A stretch of DNA of 46,404 nt from Hominisplanchenecus_A murintestinalis (GTDB lineage Bacteria > Bacillota > Clostridia > Lachnospirales > Lachnospiraceae): positions 1 to 46,404 of the forward strand of contig NZ_CALPCM010000022.1 in NCBI RefSeq assembly GCF_943193015.1, written 5' to 3'. Position 1 is the first letter of the stretch; each line of letters begins with the position of its first letter. Positions 16,805 to 25,153 of this stretch are shown here, piece after piece. The notes below the pieces were generated by a model. It worked only from the letters and a program-made list of their open reading frames with translations, did no database searches and was not told where the DNA came from. The position numbers and the translations under genes were made by a program.

Positions 16805-16831
16805 AGAACCATCGAAAGGGGGCGTAAAAAT

Positions 16832-19456
16832 ATGACTATATTTCTCAAGCTGGTTTTAAAAGGTTTAAAGAGAAGAAAGCGAGAAATGCGCTATGTTTCT
16901 GCCGTGACTTTTCTCTCTGCGCTGTTTATTTCCTCCGTGATTTTATTTCAGAACATCATGGATAACTACCTGATGGAGACAAACTACCAGAACTATGGGG
17001 ACTGGATACTGTCCTCCGTAGAAGACTTCCAGGAATCCGGCGTCCTGTTCTCTGAACTCAGGCATCCCTATCTGGCGGCGTCTGGCGTCTGCCAGACTGG
17101 CGGGGAACTTTTAGACAGGCAGAATGAACCCAGCGGCGTAAATCTTGGAACTCTCGACGCTGCAGTACGGAATTTTGGAAATATCTCACTTTATGAAGGG
17201 AGATTTCCCAAGTCTCCAGACGAAATTGCAATGGATTTGTCCTCTCTCTCCACCCTGGGTTACAGCTATGAGCTTGGACAAACCATACGAGTCGCTGTCC
17301 AAAATGAAAAAGGCATCCATGAAACAACGTTCCGCCTTACGGGAACGATAAAAAGCTTTGCTGAAAGTTGGAAACACCTCAGCAGATACCCGCTTCCAAA
17401 CGGCATTGTAACGGAAAAAGGGCTGCAAAAAACAGGGACTCCTCTATATTCCACACATTTCTACCAGTTGGACAAGCTATATGAAAATCTCGACACGGAA
17501 GAGTTCGCATCCGCATTCCTAAAACAAAGCCAGGCGCTGGTATATAACAGCTATACTTATGAAAACAGGGTCTGGGGTTCCCGAGATATGTTCCAGGCAG
17601 CCAAATTTATCTTACTGCTTACCGGAATTTTATCCATCGGATATTTGATGATGTCTTATGTTACTCAGCGGAAGAAATGGTATTACCGCCTCCGGTGCAC
17701 CGGGGCTGACAGACTGCAGATACGAATTATGACTTTAACAGAGACTATATATGGTACATTTCCCTATGCGTTTCTCGCCATGATTCTCCCTTACCTCGCA
17801 GGTGCAGCAATCTGCTGTGCAGTATCCGCAGGTTCCCGGCTCCCTTATTTTTTCGAATTTCACCCTGCGGATTTTCTTTCACAGCTGGGAGCTGTCCTGG
17901 GCGCTATTTTATTCGCAGTCCTATGCGCATGCCTTGCCAGCCGGGATAAACATCTGGAAAGAAACCGTGCGGAAATCACAAAACGTCAAATAAAACGTCT
18001 TCGGAAAGACAGCCGAACCGCAAAAAATACGGCGCGCATCTTTCTTCGCCGCCAACGAAAGCTTCACCCATTCCAGAAGACAGCATCTATCCTTTTCTCT
18101 GCCACAACCTGCCTGATTCTCATCCTATGTCTCAACAAAATCTATCAGGCTTCACAAAAATACGCAGAATTAGCAAACAACGCTTCCGATTTTCATGCAT
18201 CTTACAGGAAAACTCTCATAGAACGAACCGACTTTGCCAACGATCCCTATAGTTGGAGCGCTGCTTCCTCTTATATGTATGACATGTATGACGGGATGAG
18301 CAAACAGGCAGAAGAAGAAATCCAGCCGCTTATCGGCATCCGCCGCATTGACAGACAGATTTGGGATGAAACACACTGCCTGCAGTGGAGGACTAAGAAT
18401 GACAACAAAACACTGACCCCACTGTTTTGTTATCAAGATACAGACAGCAAAACTCTGAAGAAACTGGAAAAAGAATATAACCTCCCGGAACTGGATAAAG
18501 CAGCTTTCCAAAATGGAGAGCAAATCATTCTGCTAGCGTTCGGCCAGGAAGCTTCCGCAATAATTGAAAAGCCCATAGAAACCCCGCCACATATTGGAGA
18601 CACAGTGGAAATCGTCGGCCGGGAATCTCTTTTTTATCTGCCAGAGGAAAATACCAGCAGCAGCTTACAGGCCCCTGATTTAACGGAAATGAAAGAATAT
18701 GCCCTGTCAGGACTCACCCCTGTAACAATAGGGGCCGTTATTGAGAATCCTTCTTTTGAATGGAAAGCGCTTTTCGGATATAACTTTGCCTATGGAGTTA
18801 TTGCATCCCGGGAGCTTGCCGCCCGCGTAGCAAACGCGGACAGCAAGACTTTACAGAATAACAGGCTTTTCATCGATTTAAATAAAAATCAGTCTTTTGA
18901 ATCCACACAAAAGCGCCTGGCATCTATCTTTCAAAAAAATAATATAGAATATGTTTCGTACACTGAAGAACTGCGGGAAACCTGGAATTCTTACATTCGA
19001 CAAGCATGTATTTATGGTATCGTGTTCTGTACAATACTGTTTATTTTTCTTTTGCTGGAGCTGCGTTTCCACCAGATACAACATCAATACCGTGAACGGA
19101 AATATCTCCTCCTAAAACAGCTTGGCATGGAAGATACGATGTTCCGTCACATGCTTATAAAGGAATCTTTGGGGCAGTCCTTATGGATACTCATCAGTAT
19201 CCCATGCAGCTACGCCGTCATGGCAGGAATCTTTTATCTGAAAAATAAAAAACTATGGAACACAGCCGGGCTCTGCCAATGGTCGGAATCCCTGGGGGAT
19301 TATACTTCTGATTTGTACTGGCTGACTCTGGATAACCTGTATTCTTATACAAGTCTGAGTTACACCATAATCTTTGTAATCCTGCTGGCCTTTATCCTGA
19401 CCCTGGCTGGCTGGAAATCCGCGGAAACGCACAAAAAACGGGAGGAAATACTATGA
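16832..19456 (+). CDS. FtsX-like ABC transporter permease (BceB/VraG-like)
   Basis: An 874-residue permease. The N-terminus has a basic start and TM1 (SAVTFLSALFISSVILF), followed by a large extracytoplasmic domain (about 45-250), a cluster of TMs around 255-370 (FILLLTGILSIGYLMMSY; GTFPYAFLAMILPYLAGAAI), a TM near 425, a second large extracellular region, and TMs near 735, 775 and 850. The FtsX-type permease pattern is present in both halves, as in macrolide/bacitracin exporters. GGGGG lies about 9 bases before the start. Its stop overlaps the ATPase start by 4 bases (ATGA). Role inferred: peptide-antibiotic sensing and resistance together with the kinase. Confidence 0.88.
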   Translation: MTIFLKLVLKGLKRRKREMRYVSAVTFLSALFISSVILFQNIMDNYLMETNYQNYGDWILSSVEDFQESGVLFSELRHPYLAASGVCQTGGELLDRQNEPSGVNLGTLDAAVRNFGNISLYEGRFPKSPDEIAMDLSSLSTLGYSYELGQTIRVAVQNEKGIHETTFRLTGTIKSFAESWKHLSRYPLPNGIVTEKGLQKTGTPLYSTHFYQLDKLYENLDTEEFASAFLKQSQALVYNSYTYENRVWGSRDMFQAAKFILLLTGILSIGYLMMSYVTQRKKWYYRLRCTGADRLQIRIMTLTETIYGTFPYAFLAMILPYLAGAAICCAVSAGSRLPYFFEFHPADFLSQLGAVLGAILFAVLCACLASRDKHLERNRAEITKRQIKRLRKDSRTAKNTARIFLRRQRKLHPFQKTASILFSATTCLILILCLNKIYQASQKYAELANNASDFHASYRKTLIERTDFANDPYSWSAASSYMYDMYDGMSKQAEEEIQPLIGIRRIDRQIWDETHCLQWRTKNDNKTLTPLFCYQDTDSKTLKKLEKEYNLPELDKAAFQNGEQIILLAFGQEASAIIEKPIETPPHIGDTVEIVGRESLFYLPEENTSSSLQAPDLTEMKEYALSGLTPVTIGAVIENPSFEWKALFGYNFAYGVIASRELAARVANADSKTLQNNRLFIDLNKNQSFESTQKRLASIFQKNNIEYVSYTEELRETWNSYIRQACIYGIVFCTILFIFLLLELRFHQIQHQYRERKYLLLKQLGMEDTMFRHMLIKESLGQSLWILISIPCSYAVMAGIFYLKNKKLWNTAGLCQWSESLGDYTSDLYWLTLDNLYSYTSLSYTIIFVILLAFILTLAGWKSAETHKKREEIL

Positions 19457-20118
19457 GCTATGTTTTACAAGTTTCAGACATATCAAAAACTTACGGAAAT
19501 GACAAAATTAAGGTACATGCGCTGAAAAAAAGCAGCCTGACATTTTCCCAGGGAGAATTTACTGCCATTATAGGAAAAAGCGGCTCCGGAAAATCCACCC
19601 TGCTCCGAATACTGGGTACTCTGGAACGGCCGGATGCCGGTGAAGTGCTGCTGGATGGCGAAAATATATGCAGGCTCTCTGACAAGAAATTATCGGAAAT
19701 CCGGCGCAGGAAAATCGGATTTATTTATCAGGATTACAGCCTGTTTCCTGAATATACCGCTTACGAAAATATTGTAATGCCAATCCACCTGGATGGACGG
19801 ACGGAAAACAAACACATTATAAAAGATATCATGAATACGTTGGGAATCCTCTCCTGTGGGGATAGATTTCCTGCTGAAATGTCAGGAGGGGAACAACAGC
19901 GGACAGCCATTGCCCGGGCGCTCTGCATCTCTCCGTCTGTCATCCTGGCGGATGAGCCAACCGGAAACCTCGACGCAGAAAATGCCAATGAGGTCGTGAT
20001 GCTTATGAGTAAAGCCGCCAGGCTATATAACCAGACAATTATCATGGTAACCCATGACCGCCAGATGGCGGATTATGCAGACAGGGTTTTGAAAATTTGC
20101 GACGGAATGTTCGTCTAA
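19453..20118 (+). CDS. ABC transporter ATP-binding protein (MacB/LolD/BceA type)
   Basis: A 221-residue ATPase with all motifs: Walker A GKSGSGKS (41-48), Q loop IYQDYSLFPEY, signature MSGGEQQ (143-149), Walker B VILADEP (163-169) and the switch His in MVTHDRQMADYADR. This is the MacB/LolD-type ATPase family that pairs with FtsX-like permeases. It starts inside the stop codon of the permease gene, so the order here is permease then ATPase, the reverse of the classical bceAB operon. The length is slightly short but complete. Confidence 0.95.
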   Translation: MSYVLQVSDISKTYGNDKIKVHALKKSSLTFSQGEFTAIIGKSGSGKSTLLRILGTLERPDAGEVLLDGENICRLSDKKLSEIRRRKIGFIYQDYSLFPEYTAYENIVMPIHLDGRTENKHIIKDIMNTLGILSCGDRFPAEMSGGEQQRTAIARALCISPSVILADEPTGNLDAENANEVVMLMSKAARLYNQTIIMVTHDRQMADYADRVLKICDGMFV

Positions 20119-20123
20119 ATTGC

Positions 20124-20155
20124 GGGGACTGGCTACACAGTCCCCTATCGCTATT
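20124..20155 (+). terminator. Terminator of the ABC operon
   Basis: GGGGACTG (20124-20131) and CAGTCCCC (20138-20145) form an 8-bp stem with a 6-base loop, followed by a T-rich stretch. It lies between the converging ABC operon and the helicase gene and may serve both. Confidence 0.6.
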
Positions 20156-20159
20156 TTAT

Positions 20160-21737
20160 CTATTTCCGGTTTTCCCTCAATCTCCCCATCCTCTTCATAC
20201 ACACCCAGTAATTCCTCTCCCTCACTCTCCTTGCGTCCTGAGTCTTCCCCTCTATCTCCTCCTGCCCCATCATCCAATCCGCCCTTACCTGCCCTATCTC
20301 CAGGCATCGTTTGACTTCCTCCACTTTTTCCCTATCCATTCCTGTATTTTCCGCATCTTCAATCAACTCCTCTGCCGCCACGTCGTAAATCGGATGTGAA
20401 AAACCATGCCGCCCCGGCTGGTATTCTATTTCAAAAATGCGGCTCTCCTTTGTCTCTGGCAGAAAGCAGGAATCCTCGGAAGTGTCTGCTATATGCAGAT
20501 AATACAGCGACGCCCTGCCTTTCCCTTCCTTCTTTCGGATAATCCTCCCCAGCCGCTGCACCCGCTGCCGTTTTGAGGCCGTTCCGGACAGAACAATCCC
20601 TACAGACGCCTCCGGGATATCCACCCCCTCGTCCATAGCCTTACATGCAATCAATATATGTATCTCTCCTGTGTAAAACCGCTCCAGGACATTTTTATTC
20701 GCCTGCCGCCCCATTTTCGAATGATACCGCCCTACCCGGCCGGGATACTTATTCTGTAAAATCCCATACAGTTCTTCCGCCTGGCTGACACGTTCCCCAA
20801 AGATCAGGATTCCTTTCTTTACATCCAGGCGTTCTATCAAAGCACATACGCAGGAAACCCTCTCGGACGCCAGGCAGACCACGCTCTTTCGTTTGTAGGA
20901 AAGCGCCAGATAGCGCGCTGCCGCCTCTGCTGCCCTCTTATCCCCGCCGCCGGTAATCTGCGACAGCATCGCATAGCGTTCCCTCTGCCCCAGCTCTCTC
21001 AGCGCCGGGTACATCTGCTGCAGCTTATGGGAAAGCCTGGACATCTGCTCACTGATTTCCTCATACTCTTCCCTCTCTTCCTTCCGGAACTCCAGGCCGA
21101 TATGGAAGATATCATATCGGCACACCGTACGCATCGCCCCTGCCTCCTCCATCCCATAACTGTAGATTTCCCGCCCCAACACCGACGAAAGGTACTGTCG
21201 TTCTTCTCCGGATGGGAGAGTGGCCGAAAGCCCCAGCGAGAAAAAGTTCTCCCCACATGGCTTTATATAAGGAAGAAATTCAAAAATAAGACTGTTCTGT
21301 CCGCTCCCATAATGATGGCATTCATCCGCAATCAGCAACACTGCCTCTCCGCCCCGCAGCTCTGCCAGAATCTTCCTGGCCAGTTCATACCGCGCGGAAT
21401 TAATCACATAAATCATATACCTGCGGCCATTTTCTCCCTTGTGACCGCCGCCCCGCAGGCCGATTTCTCCCCGAATGTCTCCCGAATTCCCCTTATCCCC
21501 GCATGAATCCGTCAGAAATTCCCGCAAAGCCTGATTCCACTGCCGCATCAGCGCTGCCGTCGGCACGACGATTTTCACACGCAGCCTCCTGCCCAGCCGC
21601 TTCTCCAGGCGCGCAGCCGCAGTCAAAGCCAGAAATGTTTTTCCCGCCCCGGTCACTGCCTGCACTATCCCTCTTCCGTTATTCGAAAACCATCGCTCCA
21701 GACACTCCTCCTGCCATTGATAAAGCTCTTTTTTCAT
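20160..21737 (-). CDS. SSL2/RAD25-like superfamily 2 DEAD/DEAH-box helicase
   Basis: A 525-residue ATP-dependent helicase or translocase. Motif Q-like LYQWQEECLERW, motif I AVTGAGKT (27-34), Ia VVPTAALMRQW, II ADECHHYG (137-143), III GLSATLPSG, V MDEGVDIPEAS and VI QRVQRLGRIIRKK (391-403) are all intact. The DECHH box and overall length fit the SSL2/XPB-like group common in mobile defence loci. An unusual Gly-rich, charged insert (about 77-106) lies between motifs Ia and II. The gene is divergent from a three-gene ATPase operon, with starts 182 bases apart, which suggests a joint system. A weak -10 (TAAAAT) is seen upstream. Confidence 0.9.
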   Translation of the reverse strand: MKKELYQWQEECLERWFSNNGRGIVQAVTGAGKTFLALTAAARLEKRLGRRLRVKIVVPTAALMRQWNQALREFLTDSCGDKGNSGDIRGEIGLRGGGHKGENGRRYMIYVINSARYELARKILAELRGGEAVLLIADECHHYGSGQNSLIFEFLPYIKPCGENFFSLGLSATLPSGEERQYLSSVLGREIYSYGMEEAGAMRTVCRYDIFHIGLEFRKEEREEYEEISEQMSRLSHKLQQMYPALRELGQRERYAMLSQITGGGDKRAAEAAARYLALSYKRKSVVCLASERVSCVCALIERLDVKKGILIFGERVSQAEELYGILQNKYPGRVGRYHSKMGRQANKNVLERFYTGEIHILIACKAMDEGVDIPEASVGIVLSGTASKRQRVQRLGRIIRKKEGKGRASLYYLHIADTSEDSCFLPETKESRIFEIEYQPGRHGFSHPIYDVAAEELIEDAENTGMDREKVEEVKRCLEIGQVRADWMMGQEEIEGKTQDARRVRERNYWVCMKRMGRLRENRK

Positions 21738-21805
21738 AGCGGCTCCTCATTACGCAAATTTTATAACTGATTTTATCATACCCTGTCTGTTTTTGGAACA
21801 AATTG

Positions 21806-21834
21806 TTGAAAACCTTAACTATCTCGTTTATACT
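21806..21834 (+). promoter_or_regulatory. Promoter of the three-gene ATPase operon
   Basis: TTGAAA (21806-21811), 17 bases, TATACT (21829-21834), about 85 bases before the first start codon of the operon, in the divergent gap shared with the helicase gene. Confidence 0.65.
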
Positions 21835-21919
21835 GTTACTATTCAAAGTCAATAAGGTTCTTGCCAGACATAACCGCAAGAATGCTTATGGAAAATTAAA
21901 CTCAGAAAGGACGCCATCT

Positions 21920-22687
21920 ATGAATTACGAAAATCTCTACCAGGATATGCAGCCCCTTGAAAAATCCCTGAAGGACAGTATCGCATCCATGCAGAAACTT
22001 TTTAAAGCCATTCATAAAGAAAATGAGAATGGAGATATCAAAAGCCTTGCCCGGGATTTAAACGCCATGTCGGAGAGCGCCGCTTCCGTATCTTTCACCC
22101 TGGAGAATATGATAGGATTCGTTAATGGCTTTGATACAAAGTCATATTTTGAGAACGGTGATTTTGCTGAACAGATGCTGCAAATCTGCCAGGAAAAGGG
22201 CGTAGACGTCCGGGGTGATTTCCCTGTCTACGAAATGTTCCCTTACCGTGTGAAACTGGATACGGAAAACCAGGATTTATATCTTGACAGAAAGAAAATA
22301 CAGTGCGTACGTCCTCAGAGCTTCGTAGAAATCGTACGCGGCGGACAGGAAAAACTGAACAAAGCTTCTTTCAATGCCCTTACTTTTGTCAACGAACTGG
22401 CCGACGCTTATGACATGGCCATCCTGAAGCAAAACAAGCAGCCCCAGGCCGATATTTACTTAACCAGCCTGTACAAATTCCTGGCTCCTATGGGACGCTT
22501 CCGCAGGGACTATGACCAGCAAAGCTTCGCCTTTGATTTAGCCAGGCTGTACATGTCTGAGGTAGAAGAAACAAAGAACGGAAGAAAGTTCCAGTTTGGC
22601 CCCAGTCGAAATAATGGCAAGGCCATCCGTATCCTGGACAGGGATGGGCAGGAGCAGTTTCTTGCCACCATCCGTTTCTATGAATAA
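21920..22687 (+). CDS. Unrecognised coiled-coil protein, first gene of the ATPase operon
   Basis: A 255-residue soluble protein I do not recognise. Residues about 1-75 look alpha-helical and coiled-coil-forming (MQPLEKSLKDSIASMQKLFK; SLARDLNAMSESAASVSFTL). The rest is mixed alpha/beta with YEMFPYRVKLD, LDRKKIQCVRPQSFV and a C-terminal beta pair ending QFLATIRFYE. No signal peptide or membrane segment. The start at 21920 follows AGAAAGGA by 8-9 bases; the frame is open 39 codons further upstream without a site. It is 11 bases from the first ATPase gene, so the products probably act together. It could be the adaptor or substrate-recognition part of the complex. Confidence 0.85.
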   Translation: MNYENLYQDMQPLEKSLKDSIASMQKLFKAIHKENENGDIKSLARDLNAMSESAASVSFTLENMIGFVNGFDTKSYFENGDFAEQMLQICQEKGVDVRGDFPVYEMFPYRVKLDTENQDLYLDRKKIQCVRPQSFVEIVRGGQEKLNKASFNALTFVNELADAYDMAILKQNKQPQADIYLTSLYKFLAPMGRFRRDYDQQSFAFDLARLYMSEVEETKNGRKFQFGPSRNNGKAIRILDRDGQEQFLATIRFYE

Positions 22688-22698
22688 AAAGGAGACTT

Positions 22699-23904
22699 AT
22701 GAAACCAGAATTCAACGAAATTCCGAAGACTGCGGATTGTTCCTCCGCTCTTCCGGCTGAGAGCCTTACCTGCGGCGTCCGCTTTCTCACGGACTTTTGG
22801 ACAGAAAAATATCTCCGTGAATATATCCGGTATGGCGGCAGTAAAATCAAATTTATCACCGGGCGGATGGGGAGCGGCAAAACCCATTTTCTGCGTCTGA
22901 TGACTTCTATCGCCCAAAAGGAAAATTATAAAACCGTCCAGTTTTCCGCAAAAAATATCTGGATGCACGATTTTAAAGAAATCTACGTAGAAATCTTCCG
23001 TCAGTGCGGCATTATGGAATGCCTGGAAGGAATCAGCCGTCATCTGATACAGGAAATGGGATTTGATTACCGCGACATTCCGGAAGGCATGAAATTTATT
23101 GACTATCTTTCTCAGAACGGCCTTGGCGACGCGCTGACTAAGCGCGAGATCCGCTCGCAGCTCCGCCAGATGTTCCTGAACAATCCCATGCTGGACAATA
23201 ATTTTGCCCTGGCCTGCAGTATGCTTACAGGCAGCATCCTCGGTTATCCTGTTCTCGAAGAACAAAACCGTGATTTGCTTCTGGCATGGCTGGAAGGCGA
23301 CCGCACTATAAAGCTTTCCCAGCTTAGGGCTCTGGATTTCTACCCCAGCCGCATCACCCGGTACAACGCCCGGCATATGCTGCGCTCACTGGCTGAAATT
23401 ATCCGTATGGGCGGTTCCTCCGGGCTGTTTATTGCCATTGATAATCTGGAAATCCTCATCAGCCGTTCCAGCCTGGAACCGATACACTACACAAAAATGA
23501 AACGCGAAGATACTTATGAGAGCATCCGACAGCTTATCGACGACATCGACAGCATGAAAAATATCATGTTCGTATACGCTTTCGACCGGGAGCTGATTGA
23601 CAATGAGAATACCGGGCTAAAATCCTACCAGGCGCTATGGATGCGGATACAAAATGAAATCGTGGGGGAACGCTTCAACCGTTTCTCCGATATGGTGGAC
23701 ATGGACAGGTTCGCGGCGCAGGAATATACCCCGGACATCATTGTTTCTATCTCTGAAAGCCTTGCAAGCCTGCAGAACCAAAACCCTCTTTCCCCACTGA
23801 ACCAGCAAACCGCCCGAGAAATTACAGAACAGGCACGGACAGGCTCTATAGGCATTCCCCAGCTTATCCAAATCGCTATGCAGGAGGTGAATCCCGATGT
23901 ATGA
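22699..23904 (+). CDS. P-loop ATPase resembling the DUF2791/BrxD group (ATPase 1)
   Basis: A 401-residue AAA-type ATPase. Walker A is GRMGSGKTH (55-63), and a Walker B-like LFIAIDNLEIL (243-253) follows at the distance seen in BREX-type ATPases; note DN where many relatives have DE. Downstream are a sensor-like strand NIMFVYAFDRELID and an Arg-rich region (RIQNEIVGERFNRF). The N-terminus, VRFLTDFWTEKYLREYIRYGGSKIKFI split over strands, resembles the entry of DUF2791 proteins. AAGGAG precedes the start by 6 bases. Its end overlaps the second ATPase gene by 8 bases. The family link to BrxD/DUF2791 is from memory of sequence pattern and needs a profile search. Confidence 0.75.
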   Translation: MKPEFNEIPKTADCSSALPAESLTCGVRFLTDFWTEKYLREYIRYGGSKIKFITGRMGSGKTHFLRLMTSIAQKENYKTVQFSAKNIWMHDFKEIYVEIFRQCGIMECLEGISRHLIQEMGFDYRDIPEGMKFIDYLSQNGLGDALTKREIRSQLRQMFLNNPMLDNNFALACSMLTGSILGYPVLEEQNRDLLLAWLEGDRTIKLSQLRALDFYPSRITRYNARHMLRSLAEIIRMGGSSGLFIAIDNLEILISRSSLEPIHYTKMKREDTYESIRQLIDDIDSMKNIMFVYAFDRELIDNENTGLKSYQALWMRIQNEIVGERFNRFSDMVDMDRFAAQEYTPDIIVSISESLASLQNQNPLSPLNQQTAREITEQARTGSIGIPQLIQIAMQEVNPDV

Positions 23905-25090
23905 TATCGAAGCCAGACATATAATAGAAGCATTACGTTCCGGCATTCCCTCACGCGCCGTCGGCCAGTATTTCTCCGAAGCACGCCCGAAAATCATGAA
24001 AGAAATTTCCGGACGGCTCGATATGGTCTGCGACTCGCACAGATCAAGTGGTATGGTAATCTGCGGAAAATACGGGGAAGGGAAAACCCATCTGCTGAAC
24101 ACAGTATTCAACCTGGCGCATTCAAACAATATGGTAGTTTCCTATCTCTCCCTGAGTAAAGAAACCCCTATGGATAAGCTTTACCTGGTCTACCAGAAAG
24201 TTATCCAGAACACTTACCTTCCCAAGAGACAGCAGCCGGGCTTTATGCATGAACTGGAAAAAATTTCTGCCAACAGCCCCATTGCCAACGAGATGCTGCT
24301 CTACGCGGCAAAGCATCTGGAAACGGACAAGCTATACTATCTGTTCCGCTCTTACCTGAACACAGAAGATTCTGATGAAAAGTTTCTGCTGCAAGCTGAT
24401 ATGGAAGGAGATTTTGTGGCAAACGCGCCGCTGAAAAAGATTTACCGCCGTATTTTCGGCCAGCCTGTAAAATACAATGTGAACTTTACAAAAACCCGGC
24501 ATTGCGGGGATTATTTCTCCTTTATGAGCCGCCTGTTTACCCAGATGGGCTACCACGGCTGGGTAATCCTGATTGACGAGACTGAGCTCATGGGACGCCT
24601 GGGAAAGAAAGCCCGCCTGAATGCCTACCGGAATATGGCGCGCTTCCTGCTGCCTGAATTCTGCCCGGAAAACACGTTCAGCATCTTCGCTCTCAGCGCT
24701 TCCTATGTGGAAGATGTAATAGAAGGAAAGCATGAATACGAAAACCTGTCGGCAGTCTATCCTGAAGAACAGGAACCCGCACGGACCGTCCTGGACATCC
24801 TTTCAAGGGCGCCCCAGCTCCTGCCTCTGACACGCCTGGAAATCCAGGAAGTATTGTACAAGATTCAGGATTTCCATGGGAAAGCTTATGAATGGACGCC
24901 GAACGTTTCCCTCTCCTCCCTCGTAGAATCCACGCAGGCAGGAGGATATCTGCTCCGCACCAAAATCCGGGCGGCTATCGAATTCCTCGACCAGTTGTAC
25001 CAGTATGGGAAAGCCGGTCAGACAACCGTCAATGAACTTGGTGAAGAAACTTTTACTGAAGACGTTCCCTCTATTGAGGATTTTGACTAA
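23897..25090 (+). CDS. P-loop ATPase of the DUF2791/BrxD-like group (ATPase 2)
   Basis: A 397-residue ATPase. The N-terminus IEARHIIEALRSGIPSRAVG is the typical beginning of DUF2791 (BrxD-like) proteins, followed by Walker A GKYGEGKT (57-64), Walker B VILIDETELM (223-232) and sensor I IFALSASY (263-270). Here the Walker B Glu is intact, unlike in ATPase 1. AGGAGGTG stands before the start at 23897, which overlaps the previous gene by 8 bases, so the two ATPases are likely made in equal amounts and may form a mixed ring. In BREX systems BrxD-type ATPases act in DNA surveillance; the other BREX genes (pglX, pglZ, brxC, brxL) are absent here. Confidence 0.8.
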   Translation: MYDIEARHIIEALRSGIPSRAVGQYFSEARPKIMKEISGRLDMVCDSHRSSGMVICGKYGEGKTHLLNTVFNLAHSNNMVVSYLSLSKETPMDKLYLVYQKVIQNTYLPKRQQPGFMHELEKISANSPIANEMLLYAAKHLETDKLYYLFRSYLNTEDSDEKFLLQADMEGDFVANAPLKKIYRRIFGQPVKYNVNFTKTRHCGDYFSFMSRLFTQMGYHGWVILIDETELMGRLGKKARLNAYRNMARFLLPEFCPENTFSIFALSASYVEDVIEGKHEYENLSAVYPEEQEPARTVLDILSRAPQLLPLTRLEIQEVLYKIQDFHGKAYEWTPNVSLSSLVESTQAGGYLLRTKIRAAIEFLDQLYQYGKAGQTTVNELGEETFTEDVPSIEDFD

Positions 25091-25098
25091 AGAACTAT

Positions 25099-25127
25099 AA
25101 GGGCTGTGCCGCACATGCACAGCCCTT
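25099..25127 (+). terminator. Strong hairpin after the ATPase operon
   Basis: AAGGGCTGTGC (25099-25109) and GCACAGCCCTT (25117-25127) pair perfectly over 11 bp with a 7-base loop, 9 bases after the operon's stop. The T-run is weak (TTCCTGAATATTT), so it may be a partial terminator or an mRNA 3' end. Confidence 0.55.
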
Positions 25128-25153
25128 CCTGAATATTTAAGGAGGCCTTACTC

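Noticed and set aside
20160..25090. Full BREX, DISARM or Pgl system
   Set aside because: No methyltransferase, PglZ phosphatase, Lon-like protease or kinase gene lies here; only BrxD-like ATPases and a helicase are present.
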